Shown here piece after piece: positions 20,009 through 29,134 of a stretch of DNA of 64,000 nucleotides. Position numbers and translations under genes: made by a program. The notes beneath the pieces are model-generated. The model did no database searches. It had not been told where the DNA came from and worked only from the letters and a program-made list of their open reading frames with translations. Each line of letters opens with the position of its first letter. Position 1 is the stretch's first letter. The stretch comes from Azoarcus olearius. GTDB lineage: Bacteria; Pseudomonadota; Gammaproteobacteria; Burkholderiales; Rhodocyclaceae. Location: the NCBI RefSeq assembly GCF_001682385.1, contig NZ_CP016210.1, positions 2,480,001 through 2,544,000 of the forward strand. Reading direction: 5' to 3'.

Positions 20009-21570
20009 CCGTCGTCCAGCCTTCCACACGGCTGGAACTTGCCGGCATCACCAAGGCCTACCCCGGCGTGATCGCCAATGACGGCATCGACCTCCGCGTC
20101 GCAGCGGGCGAAATCCACGCCGTGCTGGGCGAAAACGGCGCCGGCAAATCGACCCTGATGAAGATCATCCACGGCGTGGTCCAGCCGGACGCGGGCGAGA
20201 TCCGCTGGGAAGGTCAGCCCGTGTCCATCACCAGCCCGGCCACGGCGCGTGCGCTCGGCATCGGCATGGTGTTCCAGCACTTCTCGCTGTTCGAAACGCT
20301 GACGGTGGCGCAGAACGTGGCGCTGACAATGCCCGAGCCCATCGGTAGGCGTGCGCTTGCGGCACGGATCGAAGCGGTGGCGCAGCGCTACGGCCTGCCG
20401 GTGGACCCACGGCGCCCGGTGCACGCGCTGTCGGTGGGCGAACGCCAGCGCGTCGAGATCGTGCGCTGCCTGCTGCAGACACCGCGCCTGCTGATCCTGG
20501 ACGAACCGACCTCGGTGCTGACGCCGCAGGCGGTGCAGACGCTGTTCGCCAGCCTGCGTCAGTTGGCGGCCGAGGGTTGCTCGATTCTCTACATCAGCCA
20601 CAAGCTCGAGGAAATCCGCAGCCTGTGCGACAGCGCGACCGTCCTGCGCGGCGGGCGCGTGGTCGGGCACTGCCGGCCGGCGGAGGAGACGCCCGCGTCG
20701 CTGGCGCGCCTGATGATAGGCCGCGAGCTGCCGCGCTGCGCTCATCCGCCGGCAGTGCTGGATGGTCCCGTGCGGTTGCGGCTTGCCGGGCTGTCGCACG
20801 CGGCGGTCGAGCCTTTCGGCACCGACCTGCGCGACATCCACCTCGATGTGCGTGGCGGCGAAATCGTCGGCATCGCCGGGGTATCCGGCAACGGCCAGCA
20901 GGAACTGCTGCGCGCCATTTCGGGCGAGGAAGCACTCGCCGAGAAGCATCCGGTGCAGATCATGGGCGTGGAAGCCGGGCGCCTCGGCGCGGCAGCGCGG
21001 CGCGCGCTCGGCCTGTGCTTCGTGCCCGAAGAGCGGCTGGGGCGCGGCGCGGTGCCGGCGCTCTCGCTGGCTGACAATGCGCTGCTGACCGCGGCGCGCT
21101 CGCAGGTCCTGGTGCGGGCCGGCCTGCGCCGCTTCGGCGCCACCCGGGCCTTCGCGCAGCGCTGCATCGAGCACTTCGCGGTCAAGTGCAGCGGTCCGGC
21201 GGCGCCGGCGGCCTCGCTGTCGGGCGGCAACCTGCAGAAGTTCATCATCGGCCGCGAGATCCTGCAGGCACCGGCCCTGCTGGTGTGTGCCCAGCCGACC
21301 TGGGGCGTGGACGTCGGCGCCGCCGCCTTCATCCGCCAGGCACTGATCGACCTGCGCCGGCAGGGCTGCGCGGTCCTCGTGATTTCGGAAGAGCTGGAAG
21401 AACTGTTCGAGATCAGCGACCGCATTGCGGTGATCGCGCAAGGCCGGCTGTCCCCGCTGCGGCTGGTGCGCGACACCTCGATGGAGGAAGTAGGGCTGTG
21501 GATGAGCGGCCTGTGGCCGGGCGCCGACCCCGGCCCCGTTGCCGGCGGGGGGCGCCATGCTGCGGCTTGA
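20005..21570 (+). CDS. Nucleoside/purine-type ABC transporter ATPase (two ABC domains)
   Basis: Cytoplasmic ATPase of 521 residues of the RbsA/NupA layout. The first cassette has Walker A GENGAGKSTLMK, signature LSVGERQRVEIVR and Walker B LLILDEPTSVL. The second is degenerate in the family's usual way: GVSGNGQQELLR in place of a P-loop, signature LSGGNLQKFIIGRE, Walker B LLVCAQPTWGVDVG. The start at 20005 overlaps xdhC by ATGA; upstream frame is inside xdhC. With the two permeases it should import purine bases or nucleosides for XdhAB, based on context and permease type. Confidence 0.92.
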   Translation: MTVVQPSTRLELAGITKAYPGVIANDGIDLRVAAGEIHAVLGENGAGKSTLMKIIHGVVQPDAGEIRWEGQPVSITSPATARALGIGMVFQHFSLFETLTVAQNVALTMPEPIGRRALAARIEAVAQRYGLPVDPRRPVHALSVGERQRVEIVRCLLQTPRLLILDEPTSVLTPQAVQTLFASLRQLAAEGCSILYISHKLEEIRSLCDSATVLRGGRVVGHCRPAEETPASLARLMIGRELPRCAHPPAVLDGPVRLRLAGLSHAAVEPFGTDLRDIHLDVRGGEIVGIAGVSGNGQQELLRAISGEEALAEKHPVQIMGVEAGRLGAAARRALGLCFVPEERLGRGAVPALSLADNALLTAARSQVLVRAGLRRFGATRAFAQRCIEHFAVKCSGPAAPAASLSGGNLQKFIIGREILQAPALLVCAQPTWGVDVGAAAFIRQALIDLRRQGCAVLVISEELEELFEISDRIAVIAQGRLSPLRLVRDTSMEEVGLWMSGLWPGADPGPVAGGGRHAAA

Positions 21571-22621
21571 GGCCCGCGCCACCGCGTCGCCGGCAATGCG
21601 CTATGTGTCGCCGCTGATCGCGATCGTGCTGACGCTGGTCACCGGCGCCGCGCTGTTCGCGCTGCTCGGCAAGGACCCGGGCGAGGGTCTGCGGCTCTTT
21701 CTGCTGAGCCCGCTGAAGGACCTCTACGGCATCTCGGAACTGCTGTTGAAAGCCACGCCGCTGATGCTGTGCGCGCTTGGGCTGGCGATCGGCTTTCGCG
21801 CAAACGTCTGGAACATCGGCGCGGAAGGCCAGTTTCTGCTCGGCGCGGTCGGCGCCAGCGGCGTGGCGCTGTACTTCCAGGACAGCGACAGCGCGCTGGT
21901 GCTGCCCGCCATGGTGCTGGCCGGCGCCGCCGCGGGGGCGGGCTGGGCGGCGATTCCCGCCTGGCTGCGCACCCGCTACGAGGCCAGCGAGATCCTCGTC
22001 TCGCTGATGCTGGTCTATATCGCCCAACTGTTCGTGTCCTGGCTGGTATTCGGGCCGTGGAAGGACCCGCAGGGCTTCAACTTTCCGCAGAGCGCGATGT
22101 TCGGCGACCACGCGCTGCTTCCGCCGCTGATCGAAGGCACGCGCCTGCACGTGGGATTGCTGTTTGCGCTGAGCGCACTCGTGGCGGGCCACGTCCTGAT
22201 GAACCGCAGCTATCTCGGCTTTCGGCTGCAGGTGGCGGGCGAGGCGCCGGCCGCGGCGCGCTATGCGGGTTTTTCGCGCGCGCGGGCGGTGTGGATCGGC
22301 CTGCTCGCCGGCGGCGCCACGGCCGGCCTTGCCGGCATGGGCGAAGTCGCCGGGCCGCTCGGCCAGCTCACCGACAAGGTCGGCTCCGGCTACGGTTTCG
22401 CCGCAATCATCGTCGCCTTCGTCGGCCGCCTGCACGCGGTGGGCATCGCCCTCGCCAGTCTGCTGATGGCGCTGCTCTACATCGGTGGCGAGCAGGTGCA
22501 GCAGTACATGAACCTGCCGAATTCGATCGCGCTGGTCTTCCAGGGCCTGCTGCTGTTCTTCCTGCTCGGCGCCGACGTGCTGATCCACTACCGCCTGCGG
22601 CTCGGGCGCCGGACTGGCTGA
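21557..22621 (+). CDS. ABC transporter permease, YufP/NupB-like (BMP family system)
   Basis: Inner-membrane permease of 354 residues with about eight to ten hydrophobic segments and the branched-chain/ribose permease family motifs NVWNIGAEGQFLLGA and VAGEAPAAARYAGF. This group (BPD_transp_2) serves nucleoside and purine ABC importers. ATG 21557 follows a GGGGGG run and overlaps the ATPase gene by 14 bases; ATG 21596 is the alternative. Forms a heteromer with the next permease. Confidence 0.92.
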   Translation: MLRLEARATASPAMRYVSPLIAIVLTLVTGAALFALLGKDPGEGLRLFLLSPLKDLYGISELLLKATPLMLCALGLAIGFRANVWNIGAEGQFLLGAVGASGVALYFQDSDSALVLPAMVLAGAAAGAGWAAIPAWLRTRYEASEILVSLMLVYIAQLFVSWLVFGPWKDPQGFNFPQSAMFGDHALLPPLIEGTRLHVGLLFALSALVAGHVLMNRSYLGFRLQVAGEAPAAARYAGFSRARAVWIGLLAGGATAGLAGMGEVAGPLGQLTDKVGSGYGFAAIIVAFVGRLHAVGIALASLLMALLYIGGEQVQQYMNLPNSIALVFQGLLLFFLLGADVLIHYRLRLGRRTG

Positions 22622-22623
22622 CG

Positions 22624-23556
22624 ATGGACGGCGCGACCCTGGCCCCGATCCTGTTCGCCACCGTGGTGGCCGGCACACCGCTGGTGCTCGTTGCGCTCGG
22701 GCTGCTGGTGAACGAACGTGCCGGCATCCTCAATCTCGGCGCCGAGGGAATGATGGCGGTCGGCGCGGTGGCGGCCTTCGTCGCCACTCATGCAAGCGGC
22801 AGCGCCGCGCTCGGCGTGGGCGCCGGCATGCTCGCCGGCGCGGCGCTGGCGCTGCTGTTCGGCCTGCTGGTGATCACGCTGCAGGCCAACCAGGTGGCCT
22901 CCGGGCTGGCGTTGGCGATCTTCGGCGTCGGCCTCGCCGCCTTCGCCGGCAAGCCCTACGAGTCGCTGGCGCTGCCGGCGGTGCCGCCGATCCGCATCCC
23001 CTTCCTCGCGGACCTTCCGCTGATCGGCGAGGCGTTCTACAACCAGCAGGCGCTGGTCTACCTGTCGTGGGCCTTGTTCTGGTGCATCGTGTGGTTCCTG
23101 TACCGCAGCCGCCCCGGTCTGGTGCTGCGCGCGGTGGGTGAGTCGCCCGCGGTCGCGCATGCCATCGGCCATCCGGTGCAGCGCGTGCGCTACCTGGCGG
23201 TGGTTTTCGGTGGCGCGATGGCGGGCCTGGGCGGCGCGTTCCTGTCCGTGTTCCACACGCCGATGTGGGTTGAAGGCATGGTCGCGGGGCGCGGCTGGAT
23301 TGCGCTCGCGCTGGTCGTGTTCGCCAGCTGGCGTCCGCTGCGGGTACTGCTCGGTGCCTATCTGTTCGGCGGCGTCATGGTCACCCAGCTCTTTATCCAG
23401 GGCTCCGGCCTGCAGATCGACTTTCCGTCCCAGCTGCTGTCCTCGCTGCCCTACTGGGCGACCATCGTGGTGCTGGTGGCGATCTCCCGCAACCGGGCCA
23501 CGGCCCGTCTGCATGCCCCGCTCTCGCTCGGCAAACCCTACCGGCCGGAACGCTGA
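22624..23556 (+). CDS. ABC transporter permease, YufQ/NupC-like (BMP family system)
   Basis: Second inner-membrane permease, 310 residues, beginning two bases after the first. Motifs [20 protein letters not shown] and [22 protein letters not shown] are those of the paired small permease in purine/nucleoside importers. It is the last gene of the xdhABC-transporter run. A BMP-family periplasmic binding protein gene would normally be adjacent; none is in the window. Confidence 0.92.
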   Translation: MDGATLAPILFATVVAGTPLVLVALGLLVNERAGILNLGAEGMMAVGAVAAFVATHASGSAALGVGAGMLAGAALALLFGLLVITLQANQVASGLALAIFGVGLAAFAGKPYESLALPAVPPIRIPFLADLPLIGEAFYNQQALVYLSWALFWCIVWFLYRSRPGLVLRAVGESPAVAHAIGHPVQRVRYLAVVFGGAMAGLGGAFLSVFHTPMWVEGMVAGRGWIALALVVFASWRPLRVLLGAYLFGGVMVTQLFIQGSGLQIDFPSQLLSSLPYWATIVVLVAISRNRATARLHAPLSLGKPYRPER

Positions 23557-23829
23557 CCGCGTTGACACGCTGACCGGCCGACATAGCGGTACAGCCGCAA
23601 CCAGTCCGATCAAACGGGTGAAAACCTGCTTTGCAGGCCAGTGCTCGCCGCAACCCTGCGCACCCGCCGGCCGAGGCGGTACCCGGACGACGAATCCCGT
23701 GACTGAACGCAGACATCTGTCCGCCCCGGCGCGAGATCCATCCGGTCGGGCACACGGCGGCGGCGTCGGTATGAACTTTGCTAGAATTTTTCATACAGCC
23801 ATACCCCCGCTCGTGCCCGACCTCCATCC
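23557..23829 (+). promoter_or_regulatory. Nickel operon upstream region
   Basis: 273 bases between the purine transporter and the nickel operon. It holds a short hairpin CCTGC-TTT-GCAGG (23625-23637) of unknown role and no good terminator with a T-run. Its 3' end carries the NikR operator and a TAGAAT -10 element at 23782-23787 (transcript start about 23794, about 36 bases before the ATG). Confidence 0.6.
23769..23796 (+). promoter_or_regulatory. NikR operator (GTATGA-N16-TCATAC)
   Basis: GTATGA at 23769-23774, exactly 16 bases, TCATAC at 23791-23796. This equals the published E. coli NikR recognition sequence at all twelve defined positions; the palindrome here extends by one further pair (GTATGAA/TTCATAC). 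The TAGAAT -10 hexamer lies in the centre, so nickel-loaded NikR would block RNA polymerase. The nikR gene itself is not in the window. Confidence 0.9.
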
Positions 23830-25866
23830 ATGCTTCGCCCCGCACTTTCACTTGCCACCCGTCCGCATCCGCTCGCCCTTCTGCTCGCCGCGGCCGCGTC
23901 CCTGCCCGCGCTCGCCCACGAGGACGGCGCAACCGAGCTGCAGGCGGTCGAGGTGAAGGGCGAGGCGCTGCACGGCACCGGCGCGGCCTACTCCGCCACC
24001 CGGCTCGAACACGACGATATCCGCGACCGCCGGGTGGCGCGCCCGCAGGACCTGTTCCGCCTGGTGCCGGGCATGAACCTCACCGGCTACGGGCTGCCCG
24101 GCGTGGCGGACCAGGTTGCGCTGCGCGGCTTCGGCAACGGCGGACACGGCGGCGACATCGGCTTCGTCATCGACGGCATTCCGCTCAACGAGGCGATGTC
24201 GCACGCCGACGGTTACGCCGACCTCAACGTGATCGTGCCGCTGGAACTCGAGCGCATGACCGTGCTGCGCGGTCCGGTTTCTGCGCTGTACGGCAACTAC
24301 AACCGCGCCGGCACCGTCACGCTGCAAACGCGCAAGGGTGGCGCCTACCGCGACCTCGACCTCAGCCTCGGCAGCTACGGCACCGTCGACCTGCAGGCGG
24401 CGCTCGGTGCCGGGTTCGGCGGCAACCAGCAACTCAACCTGGCCGCCCAGCACTACCGCAGCGACGGTTTTCGCGACCAGTCCGCGGGCGAGCGCAGCAC
24501 GCTGGCGGGACGCTGGGCAGTCCAGGCCACGTCCGACCTTGAAGTCGCCGTGTCCGCGCGCGCACACGAGGCCAAGGCCGACAACCCCGGCTACCTCACC
24601 CGCGCCCAGTTCAAGGACGACCCCTACGGCAAGGACCCGCGCACCCAGAACGACGGCGCTGAAAAAGGCTTCTACACGCTGCGCACCGACCTCAACTACC
24701 AGTTGGCGCCCGAACTCAAGCTGCTGAGCTTCGCCTACGCGACCCGGCAGGACTTCACCCGCTGGTTCAGCCGCGGGGGCGCCGCCGCACCCAGCTGGCG
24801 CCAGCGCGAGGAAACCTACGAGCGCGACGTGCTCGGCGCGGGGTTCAACCTCAACGGCCACCACCACCTGGGCGCCGCCGGGCAACTGAGCTGGGTCGGC
24901 GGCGTCGAGACCTCCTCCGAGACCACCGATTACCTCAAGTACGAGAACACCCGGTTCCGCCGCCGCATCGGCACCGCCGAGTTCGACCGCCGCTTCAAGC
25001 TCGACAACCTGGCCGTGTTCGGCGAAGCCGCACTCGATGCGCTCCGGTTGTTCAAACCGTCGATCGGCTTGCGTTGGGACCGTTTTACCGGCGACTGCGA
25101 CCGGCGCGGCGCCGAGACCAGCGCCCAGCCCTGCGCGCGGATGGACGCGGTGGAGCACTTGAGCCCCAAGCTGGGCGTGCGTTCTCAGGTCGCCGATGGC
25201 GTGGAGTTGCGTGCGAGCTGGACCGAGGGCTTCGCGCTCGCCAACGACATGGCGAAGTATTCGCTGGGCGCCCGCCACGTCGATCCCAACGTGTTCCGGC
25301 AGACGGAGTTGGGGGCCAACGTCAGGCTGTCTTCGCAACTCGTGCTGGACCTGGCCGCCTATCACCTGCGCTCGTCCGACGAGATCAACTACGACAGCGT
25401 CGCCAACGAATACATCAACGCGGGCAGCACGCGTCGCACCGGCGTGGAAGTCTCGGCGCTGTGGGCGCCGGCAGACCGTTTCGACCTGTCGCTGAACTGG
25501 GCCAGCGCGCACAGCAAGGTACTGGAGAACCCCAACAGCAGCCTGGAAGGCAAGCGCGTCACCGCGGTGCCGCGCTACACCGCCACGGTGGAAGCGAACT
25601 GGCGCCCGGCGCCCGGCTGGCGCGGCACCGTCACCTGGCGCCGGGTCGGCTCGTTCGCGGTAACGCAGGACAACACGCAAACCTACGGCGGCTACAGCGT
25701 GTTCGACCTCGGCGCCGCCTACACCTTCCCGGGCGCCGGCGCCTACACGCTGTACGCCACCATCGACAACGTCGCCAACCGCGAATACGCCACCGCCGTT
25801 TCCACGGTGGGCTACGCCACCGCCGCTCCGCGCACGCTGCGCGTCGGCGCCCAACTGAGTTTCTGA
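23830..25866 (+). CDS. TonB-dependent outer-membrane receptor (probable nickel uptake)
   Basis: Outer-membrane beta-barrel of 678 residues for TonB-driven import. Signal peptide to about residue 30 (ALAHEDG), plug domain with VRGxx-type PGMNLTGYGLPGVADQVALRGFG and the LERMTVLRGPVSALYGNYNRAGTV block (partly quoted), then a long barrel ending in RTLRVGAQLSF with terminal Phe. There is no N-terminal secretin-like signalling domain. First gene under the NikR operator and three bases ahead of nikK, so nickel (probably as a chelate) is the inferred cargo; receptors of this kind are hard to assign from sequence alone. Confidence 0.9.
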   Translation: MLRPALSLATRPHPLALLLAAAASLPALAHEDGATELQAVEVKGEALHGTGAAYSATRLEHDDIRDRRVARPQDLFRLVPGMNLTGYGLPGVADQVALRGFGNGGHGGDIGFVIDGIPLNEAMSHADGYADLNVIVPLELERMTVLRGPVSALYGNYNRAGTVTLQTRKGGAYRDLDLSLGSYGTVDLQAALGAGFGGNQQLNLAAQHYRSDGFRDQSAGERSTLAGRWAVQATSDLEVAVSARAHEAKADNPGYLTRAQFKDDPYGKDPRTQNDGAEKGFYTLRTDLNYQLAPELKLLSFAYATRQDFTRWFSRGGAAAPSWRQREETYERDVLGAGFNLNGHHHLGAAGQLSWVGGVETSSETTDYLKYENTRFRRRIGTAEFDRRFKLDNLAVFGEAALDALRLFKPSIGLRWDRFTGDCDRRGAETSAQPCARMDAVEHLSPKLGVRSQVADGVELRASWTEGFALANDMAKYSLGARHVDPNVFRQTELGANVRLSSQLVLDLAAYHLRSSDEINYDSVANEYINAGSTRRTGVEVSALWAPADRFDLSLNWASAHSKVLENPNSSLEGKRVTAVPRYTATVEANWRPAPGWRGTVTWRRVGSFAVTQDNTQTYGGYSVFDLGAAYTFPGAGAYTLYATIDNVANREYATAVSTVGYATAAPRTLRVGAQLSF

Positions 25867-25869
25867 TCC

Positions 25870-26601
25870 ATGCCTTCTCCGTCCTCGCCCGTCCGCCGTT
25901 CCGGTCTCGCCGCCCTCGCCGCGCTGCTGTGCGCCGCCCTTGCCGGCCCCGCCGCCGCCCACACCGTCTGGCTGGAGGCCGATTCCGCGCGCGCCGGCGA
26001 CTACCTCGTGCGCTTCGGCGGTCATGCGGACAAGCTCGAAAGCTATCCCGCCGAAAAGCTCGGCGCGGTCCATGCCTACGACGCCGCCGGCGCGCCGCTC
26101 GCAGTGCAGCGCGAAGACGGCGCCGAGGGCGTGCGGGTACGTGCCGCCGGCGCGCCGGTACTGCTCACCGCCAGCTATGACAATGGCTACTGGAGCAAGA
26201 CCGCGAACGGCAAGAGCATCAACAAGCCGATGAACGAGGTGGCGGGGGCGCGCTCGGCGGTGCATGCGATCAAGTTTCACAAAACCATCGTGCAGTGGGG
26301 CGAGCAGGCCACCCGCGCCCTCGGCCAGCCCTTCGAGCTGCGCCCGCTCGCGGCCACGCCGGCCCGCGCCGGTCAGCCGCTGCAGCTGGAGGTGCTGATC
26401 GACGGCAAGCCGGCGCCGGGCATCCGGGTGGCGTTCGGCGAAGAAGGCGCCGACGCCATCAGTGACGACAAGGGCATCGCAACCCTCACGCCGCGTGCCG
26501 GGATCAACCGCCTGTGGGCCGGGCGCCGGCAGGCAGTAAGCAACGACCCGCGGCTGACCGAGCTGAGCATCGAGTACAGCCTGGTGTTCTCTGCCCGATG
26601 A
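25870..26601 (+). CDS. nikK: DUF4198 periplasmic nickel uptake accessory protein NikK
   Basis: Exported protein of 243 residues with a signal peptide (cleavage near PAAAH). The start of the mature chain HTVWLEADSARAGDYLVRFGGH is the DUF4198 pattern; a His right after the cleavage site is a candidate metal ligand. The C-terminal half repeats an Ig-like fold (LEVLIDGKPAPGIRVAFG). DUF4198 proteins named NikK accompany NikMQO transporters in comparative genomics and are thought to bind or hand over nickel. Three bases from the receptor gene and ATGA overlap with the next. Confidence 0.85.
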   Translation: MPSPSSPVRRSGLAALAALLCAALAGPAAAHTVWLEADSARAGDYLVRFGGHADKLESYPAEKLGAVHAYDAAGAPLAVQREDGAEGVRVRAAGAPVLLTASYDNGYWSKTANGKSINKPMNEVAGARSAVHAIKFHKTIVQWGEQATRALGQPFELRPLAATPARAGQPLQLEVLIDGKPAPGIRVAFGEEGADAISDDKGIATLTPRAGINRLWAGRRQAVSNDPRLTELSIEYSLVFSAR

Positions 26602-27077
26602 AGCACGCCACCGCCCCCCTGCTCCTCGCCTTCGCGCTGGGCGCGGCCTCCGCGGCCCATGCCCACGGCCTGACACTGACCGCCCAGGGCGAAGGCGCCC
26701 AGCTGGTCGGCCGCGTCGCCTATACCGACGACACGCCGGCCGCCGGCATCTATGTGTCGGCCAGCCTCGCGCAGGGCGACGGCACGATGGTGACCGAAGG
26801 CAACAGCGATGCCGAGGGCCGTTTCCGTCTCCCCGCGCCGGCAGGCAAACGCCTGCGGGTGGTCGCCGAAGGCGAGGAAGGCCACCGCGTGGAAGTGATC
26901 GCCGAACCCCTCGCTCCGGCGCGCGACGAGGCCTCCGTGGCCGCGCTGGGCCTGCTGCGCGAGGACATTGCCCGGCTCGAACACCGCCTGCGGATGCAGG
27001 ACATCATCGGCGGCATCGGCTACATCGTCGGCCTCGCCGGCATCGCGGCGTGGGTTTCCGCGCGCAGGAGGGGCTGA
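26598..27077 (+). CDS. nikL: NikL-like membrane-anchored accessory protein
   Basis: 159 residues: signal peptide (about 1-24, ending AHAHG), a carboxypeptidase-regulatory-like beta domain (QLVGRVAYTDDTPAAGIYVSAS...), a short coiled stretch (LLREDIARLEHRLRMQD) and a C-terminal membrane helix IGYIVGLAGIAAWV followed by SARRRG. This is the layout of NikL partners of NikM, which lack the separate NikN subunit. The mature N-terminus again contains His residues (AHAHG). Coupled by ATGA to nikK and two bases from nikM. Confidence 0.8.
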   Translation: MKHATAPLLLAFALGAASAAHAHGLTLTAQGEGAQLVGRVAYTDDTPAAGIYVSASLAQGDGTMVTEGNSDAEGRFRLPAPAGKRLRVVAEGEEGHRVEVIAEPLAPARDEASVAALGLLREDIARLEHRLRMQDIIGGIGYIVGLAGIAAWVSARRRG

Positions 27078-27079
27078 CC

Positions 27080-27706
27080 ATGCATCTGGCAGAAGGCGTG
27101 CTCTCCGCGCCCGCACTGCTCGGCAGCGCCGCTGTGGCCGCCATGGGCGTCGGCCTCGGCCTGCGACGCCTGGACGACGCGCGCCTGCCGCTGGCCGCCC
27201 TGCTCGGCGCGGCCTTTTTCGTCGCCAGCACCATCCATGTCCCGGTCGGCGTCGGCAGCGTGCACCTCATCCTCAACGGCCTCGCCGGGCTGTTGCTCGG
27301 CTGGGCGGCGTTTCCGGTGTTCTTCGTCGCGCTGCTGCTGCAGGCGGCGTTGTTCTCGTTCGGCGGCTTCACGGTGCTGGGCGCCAACCTGCTGATCATG
27401 GCGCTGCCGGCGGTCGCCGCCCACTACCTGCTGCGCGGCCTGGTGGCGTCGCGCGCGCCGGGCGGACCGGGCCGGCGCCGCCTGATGCTGGCGGGTGCCG
27501 CGTGCGGGCTGGTCGGCATCGGCGGCGCCATCCTCATCGCCAGCCTGCTGCTTGCCCTGGCGGGCGGCCGGGCCTTCGCCGACCTCATCGCGCTGCTGGT
27601 GGCGGCGCACCTGCCGGTGCTCGCGGTCGATGCCGTCATCGGTGCGTTCGCGGTCGCGCTGCTGGGCCGGATGATGCCGCGCGCACTGGCGGCGGGGGCG
27701 GCATGA
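27080..27706 (+). CDS. nikM: Nickel ECF transporter substrate-capture subunit NikM (CbiM family)
   Basis: Inner-membrane S-component of 208 residues, about six or seven helices. It starts MHLAEGVLS: in NikM/CbiM the N-terminal amine and His2 are metal ligands, and His2 is kept. A further conserved block VGSVHLILNGLAGLLLGW holds the second ligand His. ATG 27080 is preceded by AGGAGGGG. The CbiM family covers cobalt and nickel; the upstream NikR box and NikK/NikL partners argue for nickel. Overlaps nikQ by ATGA. Confidence 0.9.
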   Translation: MHLAEGVLSAPALLGSAAVAAMGVGLGLRRLDDARLPLAALLGAAFFVASTIHVPVGVGSVHLILNGLAGLLLGWAAFPVFFVALLLQAALFSFGGFTVLGANLLIMALPAVAAHYLLRGLVASRAPGGPGRRRLMLAGAACGLVGIGGAILIASLLLALAGGRAFADLIALLVAAHLPVLAVDAVIGAFAVALLGRMMPRALAAGAA

Positions 27707-28392
27707 ACGCGCGCATGGACCGCTACCGCCTCGCCGCCGCGCTGCTTGCGAGCGTGGCGATCTGCCAGCTGAACGCCATCGGCCTGCTGGGTGCCGCCGC
27801 GGTGCTCGCGCTATGCGCCTTCGTTGCCGTGTTCGCGCGGCGACCCGCGCTGCGCTCCGCCATGCTGCGCCGGGCGGGTTCGGTCACCGCCTTCGTCGCG
27901 ATGCTGTGGCTGCTGCTGCCATGGTCGATCGATGCCGCCGGCATCCATCTCGCCGAGGCCGGCGTGGACCTGGCCGCGCGCATCAGCCTGCGCACCGAGG
28001 CCGCGGCGCTGGCCTGCATTTCGCTGCTGGCCGGCATGGACGCATTCGCGCTTGCCCGCGCCGCTGCGGGACTGGGGCTACCCGACCGGCTGGCCCGCCT
28101 GCTCGCGATGACGGTGCGGCACCTCGCGGTACTCGACGACACCCGGCGGCGCATCGACCTGGCAATGCGGGCGCGCGGCTTCCATCCGCGCGCGGACCTG
28201 CGCTCCGCTGCGGTGATTGCCCAGCAGGTCGCCCTCGTGCTGGTGCACGCGGTCCTGCGCGCCGAGCGCGTCGAACTCGCGCTGCGGGCGCGCGGCTTCG
28301 CCCCCGCGCGCCCCCTTCCTGCTGCAGCGCCCGCGTGGCGTCATGCGGCAGGCGCCGCCACCGCGTGCTGCCTGCTGTGGTTGATGTTGTGA
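27703..28392 (+). CDS. nikQ: ECF transporter T-component NikQ (CbiQ family)
   Basis: Inner-membrane coupling subunit of 229 residues. N-terminal and C-terminal hydrophobic helices flank two cytoplasmic coupling motifs, LAMRARGFHP and LALRARGFAPA, matching the A-R-G signature by which T-components grip the ATPase. Start ATG overlaps nikM by ATGA. ATG at 27715 is a slightly shorter alternative. Confidence 0.9.
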   Translation: MNARMDRYRLAAALLASVAICQLNAIGLLGAAAVLALCAFVAVFARRPALRSAMLRRAGSVTAFVAMLWLLLPWSIDAAGIHLAEAGVDLAARISLRTEAAALACISLLAGMDAFALARAAAGLGLPDRLARLLAMTVRHLAVLDDTRRRIDLAMRARGFHPRADLRSAAVIAQQVALVLVHAVLRAERVELALRARGFAPARPLPAAAPAWRHAAGAATACCLLWLML

Positions 28393-28438
28393 CGCGGGCA
28401 CGCAGCGGCCCTCGTCACCCCGGCGGCGGGGCAGACCG

Positions 28439-29086
28439 TTGAGCGGGCCCTTGATCGAAGGGCGCGGCCTGCACCTGGCGCGCGAAGGCCGCACGGTGAT
28501 CGCCGCCCTGGATCTCGTCCTCGACGCGGGCGAACGGCTCTTCGTGCTCGGCCCCAGCGGCGCGGGCAAGACCACGCTGCTGCACGCGCTGCTCGGCTTC
28601 GTCCCGCTGGCTGCGGGCACGCTTGCGGTATTTGGCGAGGCGCGTCGGTGCGAGCGCGACTTCATCCCGCTGCGCGGCCCGCTCGGGCTGTTGTTCCAGG
28701 ACCCGGACGACCAGCTCTTCGGCCCCACCGTGGCCGAGGACGTCGCCTTCGGCCCGCTCAACCTCGGCCTCGCACCCACCCAGGCCGCGGCGCGCGCGGA
28801 GGCCATGCTCGCAGCGCTCCACATCGCCCACCTCGCGGCGCGGCCGGTGCACGCCTTGTCGGGCGGCGAGCAGCGGCTGGCGGCGCTGGCCGGGGTGCTG
28901 GCGATGGCCCCGCGCGTGCTGCTGCTCGACGAGCCGACCAACGGCCTGGATGCCGATGCGAGCGCGCGCGTGCTCGCGGCACTGGCGCAAACCGGCCTGC
29001 CCATGGTCGTCGCCTCGCACGACCCGGCCTGCATCGAGGCCCTCGCCACGCGCGTGCTCGAACTCCCCGCGCGGCCTTCGGCCTAG
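28439..29086 (+). CDS. nikO: ECF transporter ATPase NikO (CbiO family)
   Basis: Cytoplasmic ATPase of 215 residues energising NikMQ. Walker A GPSGAGKTTLL, Q-loop LLFQDPDDQLFGPTVAEDV (the CbiO/EcfA hallmark), signature LSGGEQRLAALAG, Walker B VLLLDEPTNGLD and switch VVASHD. It starts at TTG 28439 with a GGCGGGG upstream; no ATG is available at a sensible place. At 215 residues it is shorter than typical CbiO (about 270), lacking the C-terminal dimerisation extension. 46 bases after nikQ. Confidence 0.9.
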   Translation: MSGPLIEGRGLHLAREGRTVIAALDLVLDAGERLFVLGPSGAGKTTLLHALLGFVPLAAGTLAVFGEARRCERDFIPLRGPLGLLFQDPDDQLFGPTVAEDVAFGPLNLGLAPTQAAARAEAMLAALHIAHLAARPVHALSGGEQRLAALAGVLAMAPRVLLLDEPTNGLDADASARVLAALAQTGLPMVVASHDPACIEALATRVLELPARPSA

Positions 29087-29100
29087 CGCCCCGGGCGCGC

Positions 29101-29106
29101 TATAGT
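29101..29106 (+). promoter_or_regulatory. -10 element TATAGT before guaD
   Basis: TATAGT, five of six consensus bases, 28 bases before the guaD ATG. No clear -35. It suggests that guaD can be transcribed apart from the nickel operon. Confidence 0.35.
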
Positions 29107-29134
29107 CGGGGCTGTTCCAGCCCGCTGCCGCCCG

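Noticed and set aside
23600-23730. Possible cobalamin riboswitch before the TonB receptor and CbiM-type genes
   Set aside because: GGTGAAAACC and a CGCAAC stretch recall the element, but the B12 box is degenerate, the GCCACTG core is missing, and a perfect NikR operator with its own -10 lies downstream, so an RNA made from that promoter would not contain this region.
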